The notes under the pieces: model-generated
What the model saw: the letters and a program-made list of their open reading frames with translations, nothing else
Databases searched by the model: none
Told to the model about the DNA's origin: nothing
In this document: positions 15,404 through 23,364 of the stretch, piece after piece
How positions within the stretch are numbered: the stretch's first letter is position 1
How the letters are laid out: each line of letters begins with the position of its first letter
Source of the DNA: Halegenticoccus soli
Lineage (GTDB): Archaea > Halobacteriota > Halobacteria > Halobacteriales > Haloferacaceae
Direction of reading: 5' to 3'
Length of the DNA: 64,000 nt
NCBI RefSeq assembly: GCF_002844195.1
Contig: NZ_PEND01000002.1
Coordinates: 620,001 to 684,000, forward strand
Program-made: the position numbers and the translations under genes

Positions 15404-16348
15404 GTGGACAGAAACGCCGCCCTGACGGCGGGCCTCGCCCTGCTCGCCGTCGTCGCCCTCGCCCTCGCCGCCGCGACGCTCGACTCCGCGGTCGTCTCCA
15501 CCGGCGGCGGCGGTGGCGGATTCGGCCCCGGCGACCCCCCCGGATTCGGCTCGGGCGATCGTCCCCCCGGCGGCGAGCCCGCGCCCGCCAGAGAGGGCGG
15601 ACTGTTTCAGCCGCCGTGCGTTCCGGCGCTGGCCGACCCTCGACTCGTCGCCGGGGTCGTCGCGGCGTTCCTCGTCGCGACCGCCGCGGTCTACTGGCGG
15701 ACGCGCACCCTGCTGGTCCCGGCCGCGTTCGCGGTCGCGTTCGGGATCCCGGTCGCGCTGGTCTACGCCCTCCTGACCGCGTGCGTCCGGTCGCCCGCCG
15801 GGCCCGGATCGCCTCTCCCGTCGGGTAACGGGACCGGCATCCTCCCGAACGCCGGCGGCGGCGGGCTCGGTCCGGCCGGGCAGGCGGTTTCGACGCCCTC
15901 GGTCGCGCTCGGGATCCTGCTCGTCGTCGCGCTGCTCGGGAGCGTCCTGCTCCTCTTCGTCTCGACGGGCGACGAGGACGCCGGATCGACGGCCGCGTCC
16001 GAGCCGGAACCGGAATCGGACGTCGACGCGGCGGCGATCGGGCGAGCCGCGGGCGAGGCCGCGGACCGCATCGAGGGGGACGCGGACGTGGAGAACGAAG
16101 TGTACCGCGCCTGGGCGGAGATGACCGCCTCGATCGACGTCGCTCACCCGCGGTCGAGTACGCCGGGAGAGTTCGCGAGCGCCGCCGTCGAGGCGGGGAT
16201 GGACCGCGAGGACGTCGACGAACTCACGGCGCTCTTCGAGTCGGTCCGCTACGGCGGCGCGGAGCCGACCGAAGCGCGCGAGCGCCGGGCGGTCCGCGCG
16301 CTCCGCCGCATCGAGGCAGCCTACGCCGACGGGAGGGACGACGCGTGA
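15404..16348 (+). CDS. DUF4129-domain membrane protein
   Basis: This 314-residue protein has an N-terminal helix (about 6-25), a Gly/Pro-rich extracytoplasmic linker, two or three further helices (about 83-125 and 170-190), and a cytoplasmic C-terminal DUF4129 domain (ENEVYRAWAEMTASIDV...STPGEFASAAVEAG). In bacteria DUF4129 is fused to or found beside transglutaminase-like proteins and DUF58/MoxR genes. The start is GTG 15404. It overlaps the next gene by four bases (GTGA at 16345-16348), so it opens a tightly packed four-gene operon. The function is unknown; a role in cell-surface or secreted protein maturation is inferred from the neighbourhood. Confidence 0.78.
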   Translation: MDRNAALTAGLALLAVVALALAAATLDSAVVSTGGGGGGFGPGDPPGFGSGDRPPGGEPAPAREGGLFQPPCVPALADPRLVAGVVAAFLVATAAVYWRTRTLLVPAAFAVAFGIPVALVYALLTACVRSPAGPGSPLPSGNGTGILPNAGGGGLGPAGQAVSTPSVALGILLVVALLGSVLLLFVSTGDEDAGSTAASEPEPESDVDAAAIGRAAGEAADRIEGDADVENEVYRAWAEMTASIDVAHPRSSTPGEFASAAVEAGMDREDVDELTALFESVRYGGAEPTEARERRAVRALRRIEAAYADGRDDA

Positions 16349-16965
16349 CCCGCGCGAACCGCGCGGTCGTCGTCGCGGGCGTCGTCGCCGTGTTCGCCGG
16401 CCTGGCGAGCGTCGCGACGCGCGGCTCGCTCGCCGCCTTCGACCTGAGCTACGCGTTCGTGACGCTCGTCGGCCTCCTGGCGCTCGTCCAGGGGCTTCGC
16501 CGCGCCGCCGAGCGGTGGTCGACGGCGGTCTTCGGGGCCGACGCGGGCGAGCCGGAGCGCCGGTATCGCGTCCCCGCCCCCGGCGACGAGTTCGACGCCC
16601 GACTGGCGGAGGCGCGCGCCCGGTCGGTTCGCGGGACGCGGACGCGGGGCGAGGTCCGCGCGCGACTCCGCGAGGCCGCGGTCGACGCCCTCGTGCTCCA
16701 CGGCAACTACGACCCCGAATCGGCGGAGGAGCGGGTCGAAACCGGCGCGTGGACGGACGACCCGTTCGCGGCCGCGTTCCTGGGCGACGAGGCCCCGCGA
16801 CCGCCCGTCTCCGCGAAGCTCAGGGAGCTGTTTCGACGCGGCTCGCGCTTCGAACGCGACGTGCACCGGACGCTCGCGGCCGTGGAGGCGCTTCAGGGAC
16901 GCGGACGAGCGCGGGGGAGGGGACGGGACCCGAGCCGAGACCGGCGACGGAGGGCGGACCGATGA
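16345..16965 (+). CDS. Haloarchaeal membrane protein of the DUF58 cluster
   Basis: This 206-residue protein has two N-terminal helices (about 7-26 and 33-52) and a soluble C-terminal part rich in arginine (ARARSVRGTRTRGEVRARLREAAVDAL), ending in a very basic tail. It begins with GTG overlapping the DUF4129 stop and ends overlapping the DUF58 start (ATGA at 16962-16965), so the three are translationally coupled. I recognise it only as the protein that regularly lies between DUF4129 and DUF58 genes in haloarchaea. No catalytic motif is visible. Confidence 0.72.
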   Translation: MTRANRAVVVAGVVAVFAGLASVATRGSLAAFDLSYAFVTLVGLLALVQGLRRAAERWSTAVFGADAGEPERRYRVPAPGDEFDARLAEARARSVRGTRTRGEVRARLREAAVDALVLHGNYDPESAEERVETGAWTDDPFAAAFLGDEAPRPPVSAKLRELFRRGSRFERDVHRTLAAVEALQGRGRARGRGRDPSRDRRRRADR

Positions 16966-18230
16966 CCGTCCGGGAGACGCGCCGGCTGACCGGCGTCGGC
17001 GCGGTGACGCTCCTCGCCGCGGGCGTCGGGGTCGTCTTCGGCCGGCAGCCGGCGCTCCTTCTCGTCGGCGCGCTCGGAATCGCCTACGCCGCGTACGCCC
17101 GAGCCGGCGGAGCGCCGACTCCCTCGCTCGCGATCGAGCGTGAGGTGAGCGACGCGAATCCGGAGCCGGGCGACGAGGTCGAGGTCACCGTTCGCGTGAC
17201 GAACGCGGGCGATTCGACGCTGCCGGACCTCCGGTTGGTCGACGGCGTTCCGCCGGCGCTCGCCGTGACGGACGGCTCCCCCCGCCACGGAACGGCGCTC
17301 CGGCCCGGTGCGACCGCCCGGTTCGCCTACGCGGTCTCGGCGGTCCGCGGCGAGCACGCCTGGGAGCCGATGCAAGTCGTCGCGCGGAACGCGAGCGGGT
17401 CCGAAGAGCGGGTCGTCGAGGCCGCGTGCGAGACGGCGCTTCGCTGTCTGCCGGAGCTGACGCCGACGGCGGACCTCCCCCTGCGCGGACTCACGGCGCG
17501 GTACGCCGGCCAGCTTTCGACCGACGTCGCCGGCGCGGGCCTCCAGTTCCACTCCACGCGCGACTACCGACGGGGGGACCCGCGCAACCGCATCGACTGG
17601 AACCGCCGGGCGCGGACCGGTGAGCTCGCGACGCTCGAGTTCCACGAGGAGCGAGCGGCGACCGTCGTCCTCGTGATCGACGCGCGCGAGGAGGCGTACC
17701 TCGCGCCCGCGGCGGACGCCGCGAACGCGGTCGAGCGGAGCGTCGGCGCGGCGAACCGGATCTTCACGGCGCTGCTCGGCGGCGGCGACCGGGTCGGAAT
17801 CGCGGCGCTCGGGCCGACGGAGTGCTGGCTCCCGCCCGGCGCCGGAAACGAACACCGCGCGAGGGCGAGACGGCTCCTCGCGACCCACCCCGCGCTGTCG
17901 CCGACGCCCCCCGACGGCGCGTTCTTCCCCTCGATCCGCCTGCGGCGGTTGCGCCGCAGGCTGCCGAGCGACGCGCAGGTGCTCTTTCTGTCGCCCGTCG
18001 CGGACGACTACGCGGCGTCGGCCGCGCGGCGACTCGACGCCCACGGCCACCGCGTGACGGTCGTCACCCCCGACCCGACGGCGGGCGGCGCGCCCGGTCG
18101 CCGACTCGCTCGGATCGAGCGCCGGAACCGCCTCAGCGAACTCCGACGGGCGGGCATTCGGGTCGTCGACTGGGGGGACGCCCCGCTCGCGATCGAAATC
18201 GACCGAGCGGCGAGGCGGTGGTCGAGGTGA
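16962..18230 (+). CDS. DUF58-domain (von Willebrand A-like) protein
   Basis: This 422-residue protein has two helices near the N terminus (about 10-46), a CARDB-like beta region (about 58-150: DEVEVTVRVTNAGDSTLPDLRLVDG), and the DUF58 signature RDYRRGDPRNRIDWNRRARTGEL, followed by a vWA-like fold beginning VVLVIDAREEAYL. DUF58 proteins work with MoxR AAA+ ATPases, which are thought to act as chaperones in assembling surface or metal-containing complexes. A MoxR gene lies convergently 1.2 kb downstream. The stop overlaps the GTG of the next gene. A helper role in envelope protein maturation is inferred. Confidence 0.85.
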   Translation: MTVRETRRLTGVGAVTLLAAGVGVVFGRQPALLLVGALGIAYAAYARAGGAPTPSLAIEREVSDANPEPGDEVEVTVRVTNAGDSTLPDLRLVDGVPPALAVTDGSPRHGTALRPGATARFAYAVSAVRGEHAWEPMQVVARNASGSEERVVEAACETALRCLPELTPTADLPLRGLTARYAGQLSTDVAGAGLQFHSTRDYRRGDPRNRIDWNRRARTGELATLEFHEERAATVVLVIDAREEAYLAPAADAANAVERSVGAANRIFTALLGGGDRVGIAALGPTECWLPPGAGNEHRARARRLLATHPALSPTPPDGAFFPSIRLRRLRRRLPSDAQVLFLSPVADDYAASAARRLDAHGHRVTVVTPDPTAGGAPGRRLARIERRNRLSELRRAGIRVVDWGDAPLAIEIDRAARRWSR

Positions 18231-18778
18231 GCGACGACGAGCCGGCGACGAGGGCCGGCGAGGTGAGCGACGACGCATCTCCCGTCGAGATCGACCGCTC
18301 GCCCGCGGTCGTCAGCTCCGCGCTGGCGCTGCTCGCCGGAACGGTCGGCCTGGCGGCGACCGCGTTCGGCTCGGCCGCGGCACTGGCACCCGGGACGCTC
18401 GGTATCGCCGCCGTCGCGGTCGGGGTGATCCGCGGGTCCAGGCGAGCGCTCCTCGTCGGGAGCGGCGCGCTGTTCGGCGGAGTGCTCCTCGCGGGGGCGT
18501 CCGGAGCCGGACCCGAACCGCTGTTCGTCGGTACGCTCGGGGCGGTGCTCGCGTGGGACGTCGGCGAGAACGGGATCGGCATCGGCGAACAGCTCGGACG
18601 CGCGGCGGAGACCGCGCGGGCGGAACTCGTCCACGCGGCCGCCGGCCTCCTCGTCGGCGCGTTCGCGACGGTCGTCGGGTACGGGGCCTACGTCGCCGCT
18701 GCCGGCGGACAGCCGATCGCGGCGCTCGTGTTCCTGCTGTTCGGCGTCGTCGCGCTCGTCTCCGCGCTCCGACCGTGA
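18227..18778 (+). CDS. Haloarchaeal multi-TM protein, last gene of the DUF58 operon
   Basis: This 183-residue hydrophobic protein has five or six predicted helices (about 30-47, 48-66, 70-90, 92-108, 135-155, 160-180) after an acidic N terminus. The start is GTG 18227, overlapping the DUF58 stop by four bases (GTGA). No enzymatic motif is visible. Its fixed position as the last member of the DUF4129-DUF58 cluster suggests that it is a membrane component of the same machinery. The gene is followed by an AT-rich promoter for two tiny genes. Confidence 0.72.
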   Translation: MSDDEPATRAGEVSDDASPVEIDRSPAVVSSALALLAGTVGLAATAFGSAAALAPGTLGIAAVAVGVIRGSRRALLVGSGALFGGVLLAGASGAGPEPLFVGTLGAVLAWDVGENGIGIGEQLGRAAETARAELVHAAAGLLVGAFATVVGYGAYVAAAGGQPIAALVFLLFGVVALVSALRP

Positions 18779-18861
18779 TCCTGTCGGCGTTCGTGTCTTT
18801 CACGCGGATTCCGAAATAGATTTAAACCTAATGCTAATGGATATTATTTGAGGAGGTTCCA

Positions 18862-19008
18862 ATGGTGATATTACGTCCGCGCTCCGATCGAACAGCACCT
18901 TCCGACAGAGAAACGTTCCGCGAGGAATGCGCCTCGGGATCGGCGTCACGGCTCCCCGGCGGTGGCTGGTCGGTGCGCCCATCCCCGCGAGGATGGCCCG
19001 ACCGGTGA
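18862..19008 (+). CDS. Candidate 48-residue basic small protein
   Basis: An ATG at 18862 is preceded by a strong Shine-Dalgarno (GAGGAGG, 18850-18856, 5-base spacer) and a TATA-like GATTTAAA (18819-18826) about 30 bases before the expected mRNA start. The frame runs 48 codons (MVILRPRSDRTAPSDRETFR...) and ends at 19008, only 9 bases before the next small gene, whose ribosome-binding site overlaps this stop. The product is hydrophilic and basic with one cysteine. The translation signals, not homology, support it. It may be a short leader peptide for the downstream frame. Confidence 0.45.
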   Translation: MVILRPRSDRTAPSDRETFREECASGSASRLPGGGWSVRPSPRGWPDR

Positions 19009-19017
19009 GGACGGAAC

Positions 19018-19146
19018 ATGTGCGAGTACAACTCGGACTGCGGACGCGAACCGGGGTACGTCATCGTCAACGGCCCCGACGAGGCGGTGCTCGAATGCTG
19101 CGGCGCCGTCGTTTCGCCGTCGTCGGTCCGCATCCCGCCCCCCTGA
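19018..19146 (+). CDS. Candidate 42-residue cysteine-containing small protein
   Basis: The frame begins at ATG 19018, just after GGTGAGG (a possible ribosome-binding site 19004-19010), and encodes MCEYNSDCGREPGYVIVNG followed by ...LECCGAVVS. Four cysteines (C2, C8, C27, C28) fit the small zinc-binding proteins that are abundant in haloarchaea, although the usual CPxCG form is absent. It would be the second cistron of a two-gene unit starting at 18862. It may be functional or chance; a codon pattern rich in GC at third positions through residue 32 favours coding. Confidence 0.45.
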   Translation: MCEYNSDCGREPGYVIVNGPDEAVLECCGAVVSPSSVRIPPP

Positions 19147-19226
19147 GCGGTCCCTCCCCGAAAGGAGCGACGACCGACGGGACAACGGTTATGGAGCGCG
19201 GACGCGGATGTTACCCCGAGAGAACC

Positions 19227-19409
19227 ATGGAACTGAGTGGCAAGAATCAGGTAGCGGGGCTCGCACTGCTGATCGTCGGAGTCGCCCTCGTCGCGGGGCT
19301 CGTCGTCCTCGAAGGAACGCCGGGTCTGATCGCCGCGGTGCTCGGCGTCGCGGCGCTCTCCATCGGGACGGTGCTCATCGGGTTATCTCGCGGCAGTCGC
19401 CCGGTGTGA
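19227..19409 (+). CDS. Small two-helix membrane protein
   Basis: This 60-residue protein (MELSGKNQVAG...) is almost entirely two hydrophobic helices (about 9-28 and 33-52) joined by a short turn (EGTPG), ending in a basic tail. Small proteins like this are frequent in haloarchaea and mostly unstudied. ATG 19227 is the only sensible start. The gene is convergent with MoxR, 52 bases away. Confidence 0.7.
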   Translation: MELSGKNQVAGLALLIVGVALVAGLVVLEGTPGLIAAVLGVAALSIGTVLIGLSRGSRPV

Positions 19410-19461
19410 CGCGTTTCGGGCCCCGAACGCGGCGACGGCGGCTCGATCGCACCGACCCGGA

Positions 19462-20424
19462 TCACGTCGCGGGGCGCTCTATCGTCGGCACCTCGACCCG
19501 ATCCAGCGCGTCGTCGACGACGTCGGCCTCGTCGGCGTCGTTCACCTTCGCGTCCGGGGTGAGGACGAGCCGGTGCGCCAGCACCGGCCGACAGACCTCC
19601 TTCACGTCGTCGGGGGTGACGAACTCGCGCCCGGCGAGCACGGCCCGCGCGCGGGCGGCCTCGAAGAGCCGCTGCGTCCCCCGGGGAGAGACGCCGACCG
19701 CGACCCGGCGGTCGCGCCGGGTCGCCCGCGCGAGCTCGGCCGCGTAGACGAGCAGGTCCCCGTCGACGGCGACGGTCTCCGGAACCCGACGGAGCGCCAG
19801 CACCTCCCGCCGGGACAGCACGCTCTCGACCGTCGGACTGCGTCGGTCGCGCCCCGCCCGCCGGCGGAGAAGTTCGACCTCTCCTTCGAGGTCGGGGTAC
19901 CCGAGGTCCGTCTTCACCGCGAACCGATCCTTCTGCGCCTCCGGGAGGGGAAACGTCCCCTCCTGCTCGACGGGGTTCTGCGTCGCGATGACGAAGAACG
20001 GGTCCGGAAGGTCGTAGGTGTCGCCGTCGACGGTCACCTGCCGCTCCTCCATCGCCTCCAGCAGGGCGGCCTGGGTCTTCGGCGGCGCGCGGTTGATCTC
20101 GTCGGCGAGCACCACGTTCGCGAACACGGGGCCCTCCGCGAACTCGAACTGCCGCTTTTCCTCGTCGAAGACGTTCGTCCCCGTGACGTCGGACGGCAAG
20201 AGGTCCGGCGTGAACTGGATCCGCGAGAAGCTGAGGCCGAGCGCGGCCGCGAACGATCGGGCGGTCAGCGTCTTTCCCGTCCCCGGCACGTCTTCGAGGA
20301 GGACGTGCCCCCTCGACAGGACGCCGACCATGATCCGCTCGAAGAACTCGTCGTCCGCGATGACCGCGCTCCCGACCGCCTCCAGCACGTCCCGGCACGT
20401 CGCGCTCGCCTCGCCCACGTTCAT
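19462..20424 (-). CDS. MoxR-family AAA+ ATPase
   Basis: This 320-residue ATPase carries Walker A VPGTGKT (46-52), Walker B VVLADEINRAPPKTQAALLEAMEE, the sensor-like FFVIATQNPVEQEG and the arginine region FPLPEAQKDRF, all typical of MoxR. MoxR ATPases act as chaperones with DUF58/vWA partners, here encoded convergently at 16962. ATG 20424 is preferred; an in-frame GTG at 20442 is also open. A weak TATA-like stretch near 20450-20457 fits a leaderless ATG. The client complex is unknown. Confidence 0.93.
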   Translation of the reverse strand: MNVGEASATCRDVLEAVGSAVIADDEFFERIMVGVLSRGHVLLEDVPGTGKTLTARSFAAALGLSFSRIQFTPDLLPSDVTGTNVFDEEKRQFEFAEGPVFANVVLADEINRAPPKTQAALLEAMEERQVTVDGDTYDLPDPFFVIATQNPVEQEGTFPLPEAQKDRFAVKTDLGYPDLEGEVELLRRRAGRDRRSPTVESVLSRREVLALRRVPETVAVDGDLLVYAAELARATRRDRRVAVGVSPRGTQRLFEAARARAVLAGREFVTPDDVKEVCRPVLAHRLVLTPDAKVNDADEADVVDDALDRVEVPTIERPAT

Positions 20425-20617
20425 AGGCTCTCTGAGCCTCACTCGGACTTAGTTTTCGGGGTGGACGCGTCCCGATAGGTCCGCGGCCGGCCAGTCCGAC
20501 GGCGCGGCGAGTTGGGCGGGATGCGGGCGAATCGGACGGAGGGTCCGAATGTGATCGCCTGTCAGTGATCGCGAAAACCGAAACCGATTAAACGGGCGAC
20601 GCCTCACGTACTGATGA

Positions 20618-20703
20618 GCCGAGGTAGCCTAGCCCGGCCAAGGCGGTAGATTCGAAATCTACTGTCCATTTCGGACACGTGAGTTCAAATCTCACCCTCG
20701 GCG
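20618..20703 (+). tRNA. tRNA-Ser(CGA)
   Basis: Acceptor arms GCCGAGG (20618-20624) and CCTCGGC (20696-20702) pair perfectly, with G as discriminator. The anticodon stem-loop reads TAGAT-TCGAAA-TCTA-like with CGA in the loop, and a long variable arm (CTGTCC...GGACAC) marks a class II tRNA, as expected for serine. The T arm is GTGAG-TTCAAAT-CTCAC. CCA is not encoded. A TATA-like TTAAAC lies about 30 bases upstream, and a T run (CTTTT) follows directly. Confidence 0.96.
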
Positions 20704-20792
20704 CTTTTCGACGAACCCTGTTCACGGAGACGGTCGCGTCTCTCGGCCCTCGAACCGTTCCGTCGCGTTCGCGCTCGCGTCGATGCGCGCGG

Positions 20793-21203
20793 TCACTCCG
20801 CCTTCCGCGGGGGATCGTCCGATTCGGAACGCTCCGTTCCGTCCTCCGGCAGAAAGAAAAAGCGGTTGTTCCGCTTGATCACGTTCACGAGCGCGCCCAG
20901 AGCCGGCGGGTCGCCGAACGCCGACTCGGCCAGCGCCGCGTTCACGGTTTCCATGGCCGAAACGAGCGCCCGAACGGCCGTCTCCCTGGTCGTCACTCGG
21001 CCGAGCGGCCGGCTCGCCGTGTAGCGGTTTTCGATCCGGTGGACGAACAGGAGCGTCCACTCGGGACCGTCGAGGCCGCCGCTCGCAGTCGAGCGGGTTC
21101 TCCGGGCGTGCAGTTCGAAGCGACCGCTCTCGTGGCTCACCGCGACCTCGTCCCCTCGAAGCGGCGTCTGCGTCCAGCCGACGGGTAGCGCTTTCGGGTG
21201 CAA
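20793..21203 (-). CDS. Hypothetical haloarchaeal protein, start uncertain
   Basis: The open frame of about 136 codons encodes a soluble protein: DEVAVSHESGRFELHARR..., WTLLFVHRIENRY, RALVSAMETVNAALAES, and a C-terminal FFFLPEDG. I do not recognise the family. The start is a problem: in frame there is only TTG at 21203, or a GTG about 19 codons later. A well-placed leaderless ATG exists at 21231, 26-36 bases after TATATAATC (21261-21269), but it is in another frame. Removing one base in the GGGG run near the DEVAVS codons would join the two. So this is either a TTG start, an internal GTG start or a frameshift. Confidence 0.55.
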   Translation of the reverse strand: MHPKALPVGWTQTPLRGDEVAVSHESGRFELHARRTRSTASGGLDGPEWTLLFVHRIENRYTASRPLGRVTTRETAVRALVSAMETVNAALAESAFGDPPALGALVNVIKRNNRFFFLPEDGTERSESDDPPRKAE

Positions 21204-21383
21204 CGTGGGTCCGTTCGAGAGGAATTTTCATTACAGTCGTGCTTGCTTTTGCCGCCCGCTTATATAATCGAAACTTCCCGGTCGGCCGGGACGCGCTCGC
21301 GGGGCGGTCCTCGTCGGAACATCACGCGGCGGCCGCGCGAGGCGAGATCGAACCGCGCGTTCCCTCCGAGTCCGACCGACCGG

Positions 21384-21683
21384 TTACGTCTCCGTTTCGT
21401 CGCCGGACCGCTCGCCCGCTGGGGTTTCGTCCCCCGCGTCCGGCCTCCCCTCGTCGACGTCGCCCCCCTCGTCGACGGCACTCCCCTCGCCGACGGGGAT
21501 GTCGATCCGCTCGGCGTCGACGGTCGGCGGGACGTCGTTTCGCGCCACGGCGGATTTGAGCGCGCGCTTCGCCCCGAGATAGCCGAGCACGGCCGCCCCG
21601 CCGGCGACGACGCCGCCGGGGACTCCGTAGCGTTTGTATCCGAACTTCGCCGCTTTCTTACCCACCGTGAACGGGCCGATCAT
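21384..21683 (-). CDS. Small haloarchaeal membrane-associated protein, acidic tail
   Basis: This 99-residue protein (MIGPFTVGKKAAKFGYKRYGVPGGVVAGG...) has a basic amphipathic N terminus, one glycine/alanine-rich hydrophobic segment (about 21-39), and a strongly acidic disordered tail (about 60-99). The layout suggests a single-pass protein with its tail in the cytoplasm. ATG 21683 is chosen because codon use and the basic start motif both begin there; the longer open frame upstream looks like non-coding sequence. The function is not known. Confidence 0.6.
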   Translation of the reverse strand: MIGPFTVGKKAAKFGYKRYGVPGGVVAGGAAVLGYLGAKRALKSAVARNDVPPTVDAERIDIPVGEGSAVDEGGDVDEGRPDAGDETPAGERSGDETET

Positions 21684-21865
21684 GATTACGCGTAGTTGTC
21701 CCTCCGCGCACGAAAGCGGCGCGCCTGCGAGCGCAAGTCCGCGCGGCGTGAGTGTCGCGACCGCAAGCGTCTCTCGGCTCCGAATCCGACGCGACGCCGT
21801 ACCGCGAACCGATCGCCGGTAGAACCGCCACAACGCCTTTGCCGCTACTTTCCGAATTCCCGAGC

Positions 21866-22000
21866 ATGGTGAGAGCGTCGACGGTCGTCATACTGGTCGG
21901 TATCGCGCTGTTGTTCGTCCCCGTACCGCCGATCGCGACGATTCTCGGGATCCTCGTCATCCTGCTCGGCGTCGCGCTGCGCTTCCTGGGCGGACGGTAG
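21866..22000 (+). CDS. Tiny membrane protein (44 residues)
   Basis: MVRASTVVILVGIALLFVP begins a protein that is nearly all hydrophobic: two short helices or one bent helix (about 4-18 and 22-41) with a PVPP break, ending LRFLGGR. Such tiny membrane proteins recur in haloarchaea. ATG 21866 is the only start consistent with the hydrophobic frame. The function is unknown. The next gene (MscS) is convergent, about 90 bases away. Confidence 0.6.
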   Translation: MVRASTVVILVGIALLFVPVPPIATILGILVILLGVALRFLGGR

Positions 22001-22089
22001 CGGGGGCGAACGCCCCTCCATCGACGCGAGCGCCGTCGTCGTCTCGTCGCCGCCACGGTTCGAGCGACTGCGGTGCGACTCCGGACCGG

Positions 22090-23217
22090 TCAGGGGTGGA
22101 AATCCCGGGGGCCGATTCGAGCGTCGCCCTCGCCTCGGAACTCGTGGACGCGACGGGGGTACGGGATCGCGATGCCCTCGCGGTCGAACGACGCCTTGAT
22201 CGCCTCGATCGTCGCCGTTTTCGCGGTCCACCTCCGGCGCATCGTCGGCTCGCGGATCCAGACCCTGAGCTCCATCTCGACGGCCGACGAGCCGAACTCG
22301 CGGACGATCGCCCGCGGCGACGGCGAGGACTTCACCATCTCGACGCCTTCGGCGGCGCTTTCGAGGACGCTCCGCGCGCGTTCGAGATCGGTCTCGTAGT
22401 CCACTCCGACCGCGATCTCCACTCTGAGCTGGTTGTTCTTCGAAAAGTTCGTCACCTGGCTGCTCGTGATCTCGTCGTTCGGGATCATGACGTGCTCGTC
22501 GCGGAACGTCTGGATCTTCGTGTTGAAGATCGTCACGTCGGTGACGATCCCCGTCCGGTCGTTGACCTCGATCCAGTCGCCGACCTCGAACGGTCGGGAG
22601 AACAGGAGGACGAACCCGGCGATCATCCCGGCGAGCGTCGCGCGCGCCGCCAATCCGAGGATGACGCTCAGGACGCCGGCGCTGATGAAGGCGCTCGTGA
22701 GGTCGACCCCCCACACCGAGAGCACGACGCTCGCCGCCCCGAGGAAGACGCCGACGTCGGCGACGTGGTAGGCGATCTCGCTCTGGTGGTTGGTGATCGC
22801 CCCCGTCCGGGCCAGCTCGTCGATCGACCGGTTGAGAAATCGGACGAGGAGATACGCGACCAGGAACACGGCGACCGTGGTGAGCTGCTGCATGAGCGTC
22901 AGTCTCCCGACGGCGACCGCCTCCAGGACGAGGCGAACGACGAACTCGACGTTCCAGACGACCGCGAGCGCGCCGATGGCGCAGACGACGATCCCCGTCA
23001 CGAGTACCGTCTGTACCGCTTCGGTGACGTTCGCTCCGTAGCGAGTCCGGAACCGATCGCCGCCCCTCCGTACGGCCCAGATCACGCAGACGACCCCGAG
23101 CGTCAACGCGGCGCTCGCGAGCAGCTTTCCCTCGAAGGTCGCGAAGTAGGTCGCCCGTAACGACTCGACGGTCCCCGTTTGAGCTACCGAATCCATCGTG
23201 TAGTCAGGCGACCACAT
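22090..23217 (-). CDS. Small-conductance mechanosensitive channel (MscS family)
   Basis: This 375-residue channel has about five helices (roughly 30-50, 70-90, 100-118, 140-160 and the pore helix 170-195, LTSAFISAGVLSVILGLAARATLAGMIAG), then the MscS beta domain (FEVGDWIEVNDRTGIVTDVTIFNTKIQTFRDEHVMIPN) and the alpha/beta C-terminal domain (LRVEIAVGVDYETDLERA). It relieves osmotic downshock by letting solutes out. Two starts are possible: ATG 23217 and ATG 23196; a TATA-like ACTTATCAC about 25 bases before 23217 makes both plausible. It is a single-gene unit. Confidence 0.92.
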   Translation of the reverse strand: MWSPDYTMDSVAQTGTVESLRATYFATFEGKLLASAALTLGVVCVIWAVRRGGDRFRTRYGANVTEAVQTVLVTGIVVCAIGALAVVWNVEFVVRLVLEAVAVGRLTLMQQLTTVAVFLVAYLLVRFLNRSIDELARTGAITNHQSEIAYHVADVGVFLGAASVVLSVWGVDLTSAFISAGVLSVILGLAARATLAGMIAGFVLLFSRPFEVGDWIEVNDRTGIVTDVTIFNTKIQTFRDEHVMIPNDEITSSQVTNFSKNNQLRVEIAVGVDYETDLERARSVLESAAEGVEMVKSSPSPRAIVREFGSSAVEMELRVWIREPTMRRRWTAKTATIEAIKASFDREGIAIPYPRRVHEFRGEGDARIGPRDFHP

Positions 23218-23364
23218 TAGTTGCGGCTGTCGTGATAAGTACCGCGCTTGCGAACGACCGAGGCGCGTCGCCGGACGGCTGATCGGCGGCCTCCGGGCCG
23301 CCGCACGCGAGATCCGGCGGCGATCGTCGGGCGGTGATCGCCGTCCCGAACGCGAATCGAGCGC

